From contig NZ_CP009520.1 in the NCBI RefSeq assembly GCF_000969905.1, positions 1,240,001-1,304,000 on the forward strand: 64,000 bases of DNA, written 5' to 3'. Origin of the DNA: Methanosarcina vacuolata Z-761 (GTDB taxonomy: Archaea; Halobacteriota; Methanosarcinia; Methanosarcinales; Methanosarcinaceae). The notes below the pieces were generated by a model. That model was given only the letters and a program-made list of their open reading frames with translations. It ran no database searches and was not told where the DNA came from. Positions 26,185 to 35,898 of this stretch are shown here, piece by piece. Position numbers and translations under genes: made by a program. Position 1 is the stretch's first letter. Every line of letters starts with the position of its first letter.

Positions 26185-26718
26185 TTATTTATAAAACGTC
26201 TTTAAAGTTGAGAGCATCAGGTTTCGGAAAAGTCCTTCGGTTTCCACCTTTAAAGAGTCGTCATTCATACATTTTACGGCTTCTTTTAAGGGCTCTTCCG
26301 AATCAAGCACTTTTTGTATGGTTTTTTCATCGGTTTCCACTGTAATGGAAGGCCCAAATTTTGAATTCGGATCAGTAGGAGTTTCATAGCTGTAGAAATC
26401 TCTTATTTTTCCTCCTCCCATAAGTAAGGTCACGTAAAGCATCTCGCCGTTCTCAAGTTTGATTTTCCCGGCAATTTCCTCACTGGCCACAAGTCTTTGC
26501 AGAACTTCAGGAACTTTATCAAAATTATTGTTATAAAGCTCGGCTTTTGCACTCAATTCTGCAAAGAGAGTATTTTCGGTAGTAGTATTCTCTGGAGCAT
26601 TATACAGGTCGGCTTCTTGGATATTGCCTGCATTCGAGACCGCTCCTGCTATCGGGACAAATAAAAGCATAACAAGAATGAAAAGACTTAAAACTCTGGT
26701 TTTGCTGCAAGGAGACAT
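26185..26718 (-). CDS. Secreted protein of unknown function
   Basis: From the ATG at 26718 the protein has 177 residues and starts with MSPCSKTRVLSLFILVMLLF then VPIAGAVS, a clear signal peptide. The mature part is acidic and contains a segment KIKLENGEMLYVTLLMGGGK and a helical C-terminus; I recognise no domain. A longer frame begins at 26784, adding an extra hydrophobic stretch, which seems less likely. No lipobox Cys or C-terminal anchor is visible. It stands alone. No function can be assigned. Confidence 0.6.
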   Translation of the reverse strand: MSPCSKTRVLSLFILVMLLFVPIAGAVSNAGNIQEADLYNAPENTTTENTLFAELSAKAELYNNNFDKVPEVLQRLVASEEIAGKIKLENGEMLYVTLLMGGGKIRDFYSYETPTDPNSKFGPSITVETDEKTIQKVLDSEEPLKEAVKCMNDDSLKVETEGLFRNLMLSTLKTFYK

Positions 26719-26784
26719 AGCTGAAAATAAGAGGCAGGTATATAAAAAAGTTATTGATACAAATATTACACTGAAGTAGGACAA

Positions 26785-27300
26785 AAAAAACTAGAAAATA
26801 AGACTTACTCAGTTGAACTGAAAAATCAACAGCATCCGATCATTAACTGTCTAAAGCTTAACTTTAATACACAGTCTTTGACGTAATTGAGATTTTATTC
26901 CTCAAGTAAGTAAGTCCTGTGAAGTCATTAGATATTTATCCAAAGTAAAGTTAAATTGTGTATGAAATAAAAAATGAAAAGAAAACGAAAAAAATAAAAA
27001 TGGAGGTTATTATTAGATATTGAGCCCGTTTTTGAAGGCCTGGAAGACAGGCAATAAAAATGAATTAAAGCAATAAAATCAATTAAATTTGCTTTAACAA
27101 TTAAATATTGTATCATACATTATATAAAGATATCTATTTGTTTTCTATTTGTTTTCACCGAGAATATAATTACCTGAGTGAATTATACCGAAGAAAAGAA
27201 TTACTTAAAGGAATAAAAATTAATAAAAACTAATAAAAAAATTGTATAAACTAATATTCTTGAGAAAATAATAAGTTAAGTTTATCCCGAAAATCCTGAA
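26785..27300. other. AT-rich intergenic region
   Basis: No gene, repeat or strong secondary structure was recognised. Short open frames occur by chance in the AT-rich sequence. Confidence 0.5.
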
Positions 27301-27756
27301 TCAATTGCTGAAAAAAGCTGTCAGATAAGCAATAGCAAAATACCGTCCGAATTTCCCAAGGAAAACCAGGATAGAAAAGTATCGAAAAGGAAGCTGCATC
27401 AGCCCGGCAACCATGGTAATCGCGTCTCCGATACCTGGCACCCAGGTAAAAAGAAGAGTGTAAAGACCATATTTTTTAAAGAGCCTTTCACTTTTCTCAA
27501 GCTTCTCCGGAGAAGGAGAAAGGAACTTCTCAAGTATCGGACGCCCTTTAAGCCCGAGATAATAAGTTGTGCACGATCCGAGATAATTGCCTGAAGTCGC
27601 TACCAGAACGACAGCAAATGGGTTAAAGCCCTGATAAATGAGAGCGACTACCAGTGCTTCCGATCCTAACGGCAAAACCGTGGAAGCTAGGAAGCTAAGG
27701 ACAAAGAGGTTCAGATAACCATAATTGGTAATAAAGGAACTCAAAGCTTCAAGCAT
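27301..27756 (-). CDS. YqaA-type membrane protein of the DedA/SNARE-associated family
   Basis: A 151-residue integral membrane protein with four or five hydrophobic segments. Motifs SFLASTVLPLGSEALVVALI, GNYLGSCTTYYLG and FTWVPGIGDAITMVAGLMQ are typical of the YqaA branch of the DedA (VTT) family. Family members scramble or transport lipids or take part in membrane homeostasis; its exact substrate is unknown. Monocistronic. The start has no clear Shine-Dalgarno site, so the message may be leaderless. Confidence 0.85.
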   Translation of the reverse strand: MLEALSSFITNYGYLNLFVLSFLASTVLPLGSEALVVALIYQGFNPFAVVLVATSGNYLGSCTTYYLGLKGRPILEKFLSPSPEKLEKSERLFKKYGLYTLLFTWVPGIGDAITMVAGLMQLPFRYFSILVFLGKFGRYFAIAYLTAFFSN

Positions 27757-27974
27757 TCAGTTCTACAATCGTAGTTCAGTATTTTAAGCTGTCGTCTAGA
27801 CCATCAAATCAAACACTATTTTGTAGCATTTCTGCATCTAACTAAGAATTTTCAGTCAAAGCAAAAAGGAATTCCAATCAGGATTAAAACAGAAAAAAGA
27901 AGTGGAGAGCCAGAAATCCGAAATTTGATTTCCAGCTTCTACCGCAGCACAGGTATTAAAGTTATATTAAAGAC

Positions 27975-27998
27975 GGGTTCATTTTTTGGAATGAACCC
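27975..27998 (-). terminator. Hairpin downstream of the S-layer-domain gene
   Basis: A perfect 9-bp stem GGGTTCATT / AATGAACCC with a 6-base loop lies about 45 bp after the stop of the gene at 28044-30647. No long T-run follows on the minus strand, so termination is inferred. Confidence 0.5.
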
Positions 27999-28043
27999 AT
28001 AAAGCTATAATACAAGCTTTAATACGAAAGCCAGATGCGTTAA

Positions 28044-30647
28044 TTAGTTTCTTTTCTTCCGCAGGATAACAAATGCTATGGCGAGTATTCCAAGTGTAGC
28101 CATCCCACTGAAGAAAGGAGATTTTTTTGTCACTTCATAACTTTTGTCCAGTCCTCCGACTTCAACAGTATACGTCCCTGGCTCACCCTCAGTGTGTGAG
28201 AATTCGATTGATTTGTTCTCACCCGGATTAAGGGTTATATTCTGGGAATCAACCGATTCGTTATTAACCAGCAACTCCACTGTGGAGTTTCCTGTGACGT
28301 CTCCATTGTTCACAGCATTCACCTTAATATTTACCGCGGTTCCGGCTTCAACTGAAGCAGGCTGTATCGTGAGGTCTGAGAAAGCGAACTGTGCGACTTT
28401 TTCCGCCACCTCTACCTGGGTTTCTCCTTCTTCATAACCGGTCTTTGTGGCATTTATCACATACGTACCCGGAGAAGTAACCAGGTAAGATGTGATACCT
28501 TTTGCGTCTGTCTGTGCGTCAATTATCTGTCCGCCGAAAAAGACATCTGCCCCGGAAACTGGCTTGTTTTCCTCAGAGTCCGTGACCTTTATATCAATCT
28601 GGTCTCCTTCCCGGACAGTTTCGGGAGAGACTGAAACCAGAAGTTTCAGGACACCCTGTGCGAGGACATCCACATCCTTAGTTCCGGAAACATAACCTTC
28701 CCGGCTCGCAGTTACAGTGAAGCTGCCTTCATTGCTGGGGGTAAAGGTGAGATTTCCGCTGTCTCCGGTAGTGCCTATGCTTTTGTTTCCAACAGACACT
28801 TCAGCACCAACGACTGAAACATTTCTCGCAGTTACCAGGATTTCAGTCTGCTTACCAACTACAAGTGCGTCGGGCATTTCGATATCCAGTTGATCTCCTG
28901 CTGCAGTCTCGGTTTCGACAAAGGGATAAAAGCGCAGGACTGAAGAATCGGCAACCTTGAATTTGACATTGCCCATCAGGTCTACAACCTCATCCTTTGA
29001 AAGGGAGATTGAATCCTCGTTTTTCATTGTGATGCCTGAGTCGGAAATCGAAGTTATTTTCATTTCACCGAAAGAATCTCCCCCAGAGATTTCCAGGTAA
29101 TCATCCGAAATCTGGTAAATTCCCTCCACAAACACGGCATCTGTTTCTGTGGAACGGAAGACCGTACTTACATGGACCGCAATCATCGGAACATTTTCAG
29201 CCCCTCCTATATCGGTTTCATAAATATAGTCCCCACCCTGGGAAACTATTCCAGAGTCAAGGAGTTTTCCATTTTTGTAAAGCTCGAAGAGTACGTTTTT
29301 CCCATTAACATCGACCTCGGTTGCCTTAAGGGAGTAGCCGTTCTCCAGGGCTAAAGAAGAACCAGTGAACAGGGATTTTTTGTCATTGTCATCAATCAAA
29401 ACTTTTGCAAGGACACTGTCAGAAAGTACACTTATGCCCTTCGAATTTCCAAGAGTGTTTTCAGGATATCCTGCAAAATATTTCTCTGCCATAAATCCGA
29501 CAACTTCATAACTTCCCCAGCCCTCATGTTCAAATTTGACATTTTCAGGCTTTGTAGAATAGACGAGGGCTTCATCATCAATTGTCCTGCCATCAAGCTT
29601 TTCAATGACAAGGCTTTCAGTGGAAATATTTTCGTCGATGTTATAATAGAAACCTTCGAAGTTAAAAGGCGTCCAGACCATGGTATCAAACTTATCATCG
29701 TGTACCGTTCCCCTTAATTCGTAGGTTCCGGGTTCGGATGTTTCAACTATTGGAGCAAAACGAAGTTCATTGGCATCAGCCACAACAAAACTCAGTTTAC
29801 CCATGATGTCAATAGTGTCGCCCTTGCTAAGCGAGATAGCGTCGCTGTTGCTCATTTTTATGCCTGAACTTGAGGTGGAACTTACCTCCATTTCCCCAAA
29901 ATCATCACCATTCTGAACTTTCACGTACTGGTCCGATATCTGGAAAATTCCGTTCACGAAAACCGCATTTGTCTCTCTGCCGCTAAATATCTGGGAAAAA
30001 TGGACTGCAATTATGGGCACATCTTCGGTATCCCCGAGGTCGGCTTTGTATACATAGTCGCTATTAGAGGACAGGAAAGCTTCGTCAACTATATTGCCGT
30101 CCTTTTCAAGCTGTACCCAGACGCTATTTCCATTAATATCAACCTCAACCATATTCAGGGAGTATCCTTCGTCAAGAACAAGAGAAGAGCCCGTGTACAG
30201 GGATTTCCTATCATCGGAGTCTATCAGGACTTTTGAAAGCTGCCCGTCCGAGATAACGCTAATCTCTTTATCTGCAAAACTTGAGTTTGCGGTGTACCCT
30301 GCAAAGTAGCGCTCTGCCATAAACCCTATAACATCATAAGAACCCCAATTTCCATATTCAAAATCGGTCTTTATGGGTACTGTTTCATACTGCAGATTTT
30401 TCTTTCCAATTGTCCGGCTGCCCTTACTGAGTTGGACTGTCAGATTCTCGGAACCTTCTCCAGTATCCAGGTCATAATAAAAGCCCGAGTAAGTCTGAGG
30501 AGTCCATGTGTAGGTAAGGCTCTCATTTGCCTTTTCATCCCAGATACGGTTGCCTGTTGCATCTGAAGCCTGGGCAGCTGCACTTAGGCACAAAAGCCCA
30601 AATGCCAGAAATAAACATAAAATCTTGATGTAGCTTTTAATCCCCAT
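28044..30647 (-). CDS. Large S-layer-domain surface protein with Ig-like domains
   Basis: 867 residues with a signal peptide (LCLFLAFGLLCLSAAAQA, cut near residue 28). Two tandem S-layer domains of the Methanosarcina type follow (about 30-305 and 307-590), each with a YYDLDTGEG- or YYNIDENIS-like start, GWGSYEVVGFMAEKYFAGY, VLIDDNDKKSLFTG and the closing V-AD---LRF. Next come two carboxypeptidase-regulatory/PEGA-like beta domains (about 600-680, 685-755), a CARDB-like domain (about 765-845), and a C-terminal membrane anchor with basic KKRN. GGAGG precedes the ATG. It is homologous to the gene at 36925 but larger, so probably an accessory cell-surface protein. Confidence 0.85.
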   Translation of the reverse strand: MGIKSYIKILCLFLAFGLLCLSAAAQASDATGNRIWDEKANESLTYTWTPQTYSGFYYDLDTGEGSENLTVQLSKGSRTIGKKNLQYETVPIKTDFEYGNWGSYDVIGFMAERYFAGYTANSSFADKEISVISDGQLSKVLIDSDDRKSLYTGSSLVLDEGYSLNMVEVDINGNSVWVQLEKDGNIVDEAFLSSNSDYVYKADLGDTEDVPIIAVHFSQIFSGRETNAVFVNGIFQISDQYVKVQNGDDFGEMEVSSTSSSGIKMSNSDAISLSKGDTIDIMGKLSFVVADANELRFAPIVETSEPGTYELRGTVHDDKFDTMVWTPFNFEGFYYNIDENISTESLVIEKLDGRTIDDEALVYSTKPENVKFEHEGWGSYEVVGFMAEKYFAGYPENTLGNSKGISVLSDSVLAKVLIDDNDKKSLFTGSSLALENGYSLKATEVDVNGKNVLFELYKNGKLLDSGIVSQGGDYIYETDIGGAENVPMIAVHVSTVFRSTETDAVFVEGIYQISDDYLEISGGDSFGEMKITSISDSGITMKNEDSISLSKDEVVDLMGNVKFKVADSSVLRFYPFVETETAAGDQLDIEMPDALVVGKQTEILVTARNVSVVGAEVSVGNKSIGTTGDSGNLTFTPSNEGSFTVTASREGYVSGTKDVDVLAQGVLKLLVSVSPETVREGDQIDIKVTDSEENKPVSGADVFFGGQIIDAQTDAKGITSYLVTSPGTYVINATKTGYEEGETQVEVAEKVAQFAFSDLTIQPASVEAGTAVNIKVNAVNNGDVTGNSTVELLVNNESVDSQNITLNPGENKSIEFSHTEGEPGTYTVEVGGLDKSYEVTKKSPFFSGMATLGILAIAFVILRKKRN

Positions 30648-31399
30648 ATTAAACCTCCTCTATGCTGTATTAACCGGGAGCGTAACTTTCAGACATCCGA
30701 AATAATAAATCGGAAAAAGTTTCCTGAACATCCGGAATACACCCTGAACAGAATACCCCCATCTATCTGAGTTATATCAACTATATTTAACTATATGTAT
30801 TTTCTAATATCACAGGCATCAAATAAAAAATTTTTGGGCATAATCTAAAGTATTTTTCAAAAATCGGAAATAAAAATATTGAATATAGCAAAATAAGGAA
30901 TTGAATACCTTGAAATCCGTAAAGCTATTTTTTATTGATTTTACACCAGAATAAATGTCAGGCAGCGCCTTTCAGGAAGACAATTAGGTACATTCCGAAA
31001 ATATCTTTTACAACTGGTTTTACTCAGAGCCAGTTTTTATTCCGAACCGTATTTATTCAGAACCAATTTTTATTCTGAACCATATTTATTCAGAACCATA
31101 TTTATTCAGAAGTGACTTTTCATTAGAACCATATTTATTCAAAAGTGACTTTTCATTAGAACCAGATTTATCTAGAAGCGACTAGTTAATTATATTTAAA
31201 TAAAAATATGAAAGTACATCCAGAAACTCCTTTTCCTCGAGAGTCGACTTGCTATACGCAAATTATAAGTTTAAAGAAGCGATTTCTGACACTTATAAGC
31301 AGAAATCAGCGTAATAGGATTTATTAAGATCCATTATAAGATTCATTAAGACTCATTCTGCAAAGTAAGACCGAGTAAATATATGGAGCCGTCTCTGGC
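30648..31399. other. Intergenic region between divergent surface and CCA genes
   Basis: No gene seen. At about 31030-31185 the motif GAACCATATTTATTC recurs in several slightly varied copies, some alternating with AGTGACTTTTCATTA. The promoters of the S-layer-domain gene and of the CCA enzyme should lie in this gap, but TATA boxes cannot be picked with certainty because the whole region is AT-rich. Confidence 0.6.
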
Positions 31400-32764
31400 A
31401 TGGAAATGTGTACAGGTATTCCCGAAGAATTAAAATTTGCAGTCCTTGAAAGAATAAAACCCACTGAACCTGAAAGAGAAAAACTTTTTACGATACAGGA
31501 AGAGCTCGCCTCGAAGGTAAAAATGGCAGCAGAAAAACTTGGCGTATCAGGCGTGCTTGTAAAAATGGTGGGCTCTGCTGCTCGAGGCACCTGGCTTTCA
31601 GGCACTCATGATATTGATGTTTTTATAAGCTTTCCTGAAGAAACTTCCAGAAAGGAACTGGAAACTCTGGGTATGGCAGTTGCAAGAGAGGTGGCAAGAC
31701 ACGCCGAGCATGCCGAAGATCGCCATGCTGAGCATCCCTACCTTAATATTACATACAAAGGCTTTGATGTAGACCTTGTCCCCTGCTTCAGGGTTGCCTC
31801 GGCTTCCCAAATCAAATCTGCAGTTGACAGAACGCCTTTTCATAATGATTTTGTCAAACCCCGCATAAAAGGACATGAAGACGAAGTCCTGCTGTTGAAG
31901 CAGTTTATGCGTGGGGGCGGAGTCTATGGCTCGGAACTCAAGACCCAGGGCTTTTCAGGCTATCTGACCGAACTTCTGGTAATCCATTACGGCTCTTTCA
32001 AAGACACCGTCTGTGCAGCCTGTTCCTGGAAGCCAGGCGAAAAAATTGATATAATGCAACATGGGGAAATCAAGCACGAAGAACCTCTTGTAGTGGTCGA
32101 CCCGACCGATCCCAGGAGGAACGTGGCAGCAGCCCTTTCTCTAGACAAATTCTGCATGTTTATAGACCATTGCAGGGAATTCCTGAAAAGCCCAGAGCTC
32201 AGTTTCTTTTTTTCACCCTCTCTCCTACCTCTTGAGGACCGTGAAATCCTGGAAAAGCTTGAAAACCGAAAAAGCTCACAGCTTGCAGTCGTTTTCAAAA
32301 CTCCAGACGTTGTAGAGGATGTCCTCTTTCCGCAGCTCTATAAAATGGAACAGGCAGTTAGCGCCCTTCTAAAAGAATATGATTTTGCAGTGATAAAAAC
32401 CGGCGTCTGGTCAGGCAAAACCGAGACCGCAGTTGTTCTGGAACTTATCTCAAGTACCCTCCCCAACGTGAAAAAGCACGTCGGTCCCCCTGTCTGGGTA
32501 AAAGTACACGCTGAGAAGTTCAAGGAAAAATATCAAGCAGCAGACGATGTTTTTGGAGGCTATATCGAAAACGGGAAATACGTCTTTGAAATCCGGCGCA
32601 AGTACCCAACGGCAAGAGAACTTCTCGAAGACCGGCTTATGAGCTGCTCCCTTGGAAAACAGGTGCATCAAAGCGTAAATGAGGGTTTTGAAATTCTTGA
32701 GAATGCCGAGATTTGTAGATTAAAAGATTCAAACTTTAGAATTTTTTTGAGTGGTTGGATGTAA
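31400..32764 (+). CDS. cca: CCA-adding enzyme (archaeal tRNA nucleotidyltransferase, class I)
   Basis: Adds or repairs the 3' CCA end of tRNAs, needed here because tRNA-Arg in this window does not encode CCA. The N-terminal nucleotidyltransferase signature is GSAARGTW (58-65) followed by HDIDVF with D71 and D73, and the third carboxylate D125 in FDVDLVP. The remainder contains the central and tail domains of the archaeal class (FKTPDVVEDVLFPQLYKM, VYGSELKTQGFSGYLTELL). 454 residues, the usual archaeal length. It is monocistronic, in front of a DedA-type pseudogene. Confidence 0.95.
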   Translation: MEMCTGIPEELKFAVLERIKPTEPEREKLFTIQEELASKVKMAAEKLGVSGVLVKMVGSAARGTWLSGTHDIDVFISFPEETSRKELETLGMAVAREVARHAEHAEDRHAEHPYLNITYKGFDVDLVPCFRVASASQIKSAVDRTPFHNDFVKPRIKGHEDEVLLLKQFMRGGGVYGSELKTQGFSGYLTELLVIHYGSFKDTVCAACSWKPGEKIDIMQHGEIKHEEPLVVVDPTDPRRNVAAALSLDKFCMFIDHCREFLKSPELSFFFSPSLLPLEDREILEKLENRKSSQLAVVFKTPDVVEDVLFPQLYKMEQAVSALLKEYDFAVIKTGVWSGKTETAVVLELISSTLPNVKKHVGPPVWVKVHAEKFKEKYQAADDVFGGYIENGKYVFEIRRKYPTARELLEDRLMSCSLGKQVHQSVNEGFEILENAEICRLKDSNFRIFLSGWM

Positions 32765-33470
32765 AAAAATTGTCATAGAGTTTGCTTTACCATGCTTTTT
32801 TTGGATTGCATTTGCTCTGAATATACGTAATAATCCCCTGAAGCAGTGAAACAAAAATTATTCCAAGTATTGTAAAGCTGAAGTTATCCTTTACAACTGG
32901 CAAGTTCCCGAAAAAGTATCCTCCTAATAAGAATGACATTACCCATGCGATTCTACCGATGATATTGTAGCTAATGAATTTCTGTAGCTAATGAATTTCT
33001 GTAGCTAATGAATTTCTGTAGCTAATGAATTTCTGTAGCTAATGAATTTCTGTAGCTAATGAATTTCTGTAGCTAATGAATTTCTGTAGCTAATGAATTT
33101 CTGTAGCTAATGAATTTCTGTAGCTAATGAATGTCGAATAAGGCATCGTTTCAATCCCTGCTACAAACCGTATATTTTCACGACTTTCTACTCTATCTCT
33201 TAATAAATGACCTATTTGATAATTTATAGTGTCTTCTACAACGGCTGCAAAACATAGAACAACTAATATAGTAAATAAATTGAATGAACCACTGGCAGCC
33301 AGAGCTCCAGTTGCAAAGACAAGAGAATCACCCGTAAGAAAGGAGTTATTACCAGACCGTTCTCACAAAAGATAATCGAAAACAACAGTAAATACGTTAA
33401 TAGACCGCATTCATTTGTATTGCACTTAAATGTGTGTCAAGATTCATGAATCGGCCTACAAAATAGTTTA
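32765..33470 (-). pseudogene. DedA-family membrane protein, disrupted
   Basis: Read from about 33470 backwards, fragments of a DedA protein appear: LLTYLLLFSIIFCENGLVIT (near 33380), then GDSLVFATGALAASGSFN and YQIGHLLRDRVE, and after the repeat FISYNIIGRIAWVMSFLLGG with a C-terminus ending in NPKKAW near 32785. These pieces are in different frames: a one-base loss occurs near 33345, another shift near the N-terminus, and a nine-fold 17-bp repeat expands the FISYN codons. DedA proteins are membrane lipid transporters or scramblases. This copy cannot make a full protein. An intact relative of a different branch lies at 27301. Confidence 0.75.
32968..33132. repeat. 17-bp tandem repeat, nine full copies
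   Basis: Unit TAGCTAATGAATTTCTG repeats nine times from 32968 to 33120 plus a partial tenth. All full copies are identical, so the expansion is young. It lies inside the DedA-like gene; 17 is not a multiple of 3, and eight extra units (136 bp) shift the frame. Confidence 0.95.
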
Positions 33471-33512
33471 AATTCTCCATTGGAACACTTTCACAATATA
33501 TTTGTTGAGAGG

Positions 33513-34295
33513 TTAATCATAGCATTTTTGCAGGCTAGCTCTTCGTTCAGATAAAACGATTAAAGACAAAATACAAATAAGCAACACTGCTGATGCTGAG
33601 TAGCGGCTCAACGCCAATCCTCCGGAACTTATCGGTTTATCCAAAAAGTCACCAACTACTGCCCCGAGCGGTCGCGTAAGAATAAATGCTGCCCAGAAAA
33701 GTGCAGTGGAAGATATTTTGGTCCAGAAGTATGCCGCCGCAACAAGTAATAACAGGGTGCCAAATACTATCGCAGCGCCGGAATAGCCCAGGCCCATTGT
33801 ATCAGCAGTCCAATCACCAAGAGCCGTACCTAAGGTTTGAGAGAACATGATCGTTCCCCAATAGAACATTTCTGTTTTCGGAGAATTAACGGTATCTACA
33901 GAAACAGATCCCATGGTGCGCTTCCAGATGAACAGTGATCCCAGGAGAAGCACTAAAAGCAGGGTGGACCCGCCCGCATATCCGATTCCCAAAGACCGAG
34001 TACAAAAATCAGCCAATGTCGTGCCTAATGTTGTCGTGGCGATGATGGTTATCCAATAGGTGTACGGGTTGAGCTTCTTTTCGCGGATCTGTGTGATAAC
34101 AGTGGCGACAAAAAACAAAGTAAAAATCATCGTGCCAGCAAGATAACCCAGATTCATGGACATGGTAACGGTGTCCCCACCAGTCTCACCAAGCGTGGTG
34201 GCAAATATCTTGATGATCCAGAACATAAGCGTTATTTCTGGGACCTTGCGAACTATTTCGCTTGTATTGAATTTATCGGATTGAATGTTCGCCAT
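33513..34295 (-). CDS. DUF347-repeat integral membrane protein (COG4705)
   Basis: 260 residues with eight or so hydrophobic helices. It has four internal repeats around the motif TLGETGGD, TLGTTLAD, TLGTALGD and PLGAVVGD, the signature of the DUF347 repeat. The regular placement of Asp within helices suggests an ion-binding or transport function, but none is proven. The ATG is preceded by AAGGAG 6 bp upstream. It is transcribed divergently from a direct-repeat block at 34360-34397, a candidate regulatory region. No neighbour is co-transcribed. Confidence 0.85.
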   Translation of the reverse strand: MANIQSDKFNTSEIVRKVPEITLMFWIIKIFATTLGETGGDTVTMSMNLGYLAGTMIFTLFFVATVITQIREKKLNPYTYWITIIATTTLGTTLADFCTRSLGIGYAGGSTLLLVLLLGSLFIWKRTMGSVSVDTVNSPKTEMFYWGTIMFSQTLGTALGDWTADTMGLGYSGAAIVFGTLLLLVAAAYFWTKISSTALFWAAFILTRPLGAVVGDFLDKPISSGGLALSRYSASAVLLICILSLIVLSERRASLQKCYD

Positions 34296-34359
34296 AATAT
34301 TCTCCTTGTATATTAGAATTCACTACTTTGGAGAAATAATTATAAATATATTGATTCTG

Positions 34360-34397
34360 GTACAGTATTCGAATATCCGTACAGTACTCGAAGTATC
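34360..34397. promoter_or_regulatory. Two 19-bp direct repeats (GTACA-N-TCGAA type)
   Basis: GTACAGTATTCGAATATCC (34360-34378) and GTACAGTACTCGAAGTATC (34379-34397) are adjacent and in phase. GATTCTG precedes them and AATCAAATT follows. The same arrangement with three repeats occurs at 36578-36634 upstream of the main S-layer gene. Here they lie 65-100 bp upstream of the divergent DUF347 gene. They look like binding sites for a shared regulator. Confidence 0.55.
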
Positions 34398-34607
34398 AGA
34401 AAATCAAATTGCGTGCGGCCACCCCACCCTAAACAGGCTGTCCGATGATCAATTTCAGAACAAAAATATGTGAAAAAAAGGTAAATAAAGTCTTTAAATC
34501 AAAAAAGAATGAATTTGAGTATTACTTTCAGTAATTGTCGGATAGCCCGTAAAGGACGGGGTATTCGTGACTCTCTGCACTCCCGATGTGATAAACTTGC
34601 TATCAAT

Positions 34608-34632
34608 AAAACTTCATTTGAAGTTTTTATTT
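34608..34632. terminator. Palindromic hairpin with T-run
   Basis: AAAACTTC - ATTT - GAAGTTTT forms a perfect 8-bp stem followed by further T residues on the plus strand. No plus-strand gene ends just before it, so it may belong to a lost gene or an unrecognised RNA. Confidence 0.4.
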
Positions 34633-35096
34633 TCTTGTAAGCATTATTAGTAACATAGCATAGATTTCAAATACTTCATTGTGGTATGATAAACCATTTT
34701 GGCTAGATATGACTTTCCGCAGATGGCTTAAAAAGAATAACATTCTTTCTGTTATCATTTTTGAGAAGTTATTATAAAATTTACAATAATTATCCCAACC
34801 TGAGACCAGGAAAAATGGATGCTGGAAGTTTTCAATAAGATAGAAGGTCAAAAACTTTGGAAAATTTCCAAAATATATGTTTGAGTAACTAGAGTGGTTT
34901 TCAGAAAAACGATAGCAGAAAAAGTTATGGTAATAGATGGTATATCTATGAAAGGTTAACTATATATCAAATATTAATAAAATTCCCCCAAAATCATTTA
35001 CAAACTTATTTTTTATGGAGTGTATATCAAAAAAGTCTCAAAAGTTGACTTTTCAATCTTTGATCTATGTAATATTGACGGAGGCAACTGAAGTCT

Positions 35097-35366
35097 ATGA
35101 TGACTGAACCCGATCAAATAATCCAACTTGTATCAAGTTTATTAGCGTTAATTCTTTTTGTTATCTCCCATCTTGCATATCGTCGAGAACGTAGAAAGAA
35201 ACTTTTTATTTTATCTTTAGCATTTTTTTTCTATTCCGTAATGAACTTCCTGGACGCAGCAGATATTTTTTTCCCTCAAGCAGGTGAATACCCCGAAATT
35301 TGGGGAAGTTTACTAAATTTCGTAGTGCTTGCATTGTTTTTTCTTTCCATGATAACAAAAGAGTAA
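35097..35366 (+). CDS. Small membrane protein in operon with a winged-helix regulator
   Basis: 89 residues with three hydrophobic stretches: IIQLVSSLLALILFVISHLA, then LFILSLAFFFYSVMNFL and a C-terminal LLNFVVLALFFLSMI. A basic loop RRERRKK separates the first two, placing that loop in the cytoplasm. GGAGG lies 12 bp upstream, a little far. Only 7 bp separate it from the regulator gene, so they form an operon; it may sense a membrane signal for the regulator. That is inference; I do not recognise the family. Confidence 0.65.
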   Translation: MMTEPDQIIQLVSSLLALILFVISHLAYRRERRKKLFILSLAFFFYSVMNFLDAADIFFPQAGEYPEIWGSLLNFVVLALFFLSMITKE

Positions 35367-35373
35367 GGTAAAA

Positions 35374-35898
35374 ATGGAATTCGAACTAGAGACTAGAAGA
35401 AGAATTTACGAACAAATTAAAAAATCTCCTGGTATTCACTTCCGGGAACTTGAGCGGAGGCTGCAGATGGTAGTTGGCAACCTGCAGTACCACCTTCAGT
35501 ATATGGAAAAGAAAAATCTGATAAGGGCTTCGAATGATGGAGATTATGTACGTTATTTCGTAAAAGACAGGAGCTTAAGCGAAACCGAGAGAAAAATAAT
35601 GTCTTTCTTAAGAAGATCCGGTTGCAGACACATCCTTATTCAGCTTCTCAATAATCCGGATATGAATAACAAAGAACTCTCTCAGGCCGTTGGTCTCTCT
35701 CCTTCAACTATTTCCTGGAACCTGAACAAACTTGTAGAAGCCGGAATAATTGAAAGAGAAAAAACCGGCAGGATAAGTAAATTCACAGTCATTGACCCTC
35801 TCGCGATTGCAGAACTCCTTATATGCTACAAAGAAAGTTTTCTCGATACTCTGGTTGATGGTTTTATTGAAATGTGGGAATTCAAAAACTCTAAATAA
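35374..35898 (+). CDS. Transcriptional regulator with two winged-helix domains
   Basis: 174 residues. The first domain (about 5-65) has GIHFRELERRLQMVVGNLQY and HLQYMEKKNLI, a winged-helix recognition helix and wing. The second (about 75-145) has NNKELSQAVGLSPSTISWNL followed by NKLVEAGIIEREKTGR. Double winged-helix proteins of this kind are common in Methanosarcina and often pair with a small membrane protein, as here (gene at 35097). Target genes are unknown; the S-layer gene at 36925 and the 19-bp repeat blocks at 34360 and 36578 are close by, so regulation of surface genes is a reasonable guess. Confidence 0.8.
   Translation: MEFELETRRRIYEQIKKSPGIHFRELERRLQMVVGNLQYHLQYMEKKNLIRASNDGDYVRYFVKDRSLSETERKIMSFLRRSGCRHILIQLLNNPDMNNKELSQAVGLSPSTISWNLNKLVEAGIIEREKTGRISKFTVIDPLAIAELLICYKESFLDTLVDGFIEMWEFKNSK

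Larger units (their letters stand above)
34296..35096. other. 800-bp intergenic region
   Basis: It contains the 19-bp direct repeats at 34360-34397, a small hairpin CCCGT-AAAGG-ACGGG near 34547 and the hairpin at 34608. A minus-strand open frame of 74 codons (34627-34851) shows no known domain and no clear ribosome-binding site; I do not call it a gene. Confidence 0.5.

Noticed and set aside
34627-34851. Minus-strand frame of 74 codons
   Set aside because: No domain, no clear ribosome-binding site, and composition of AT-rich random sequence.
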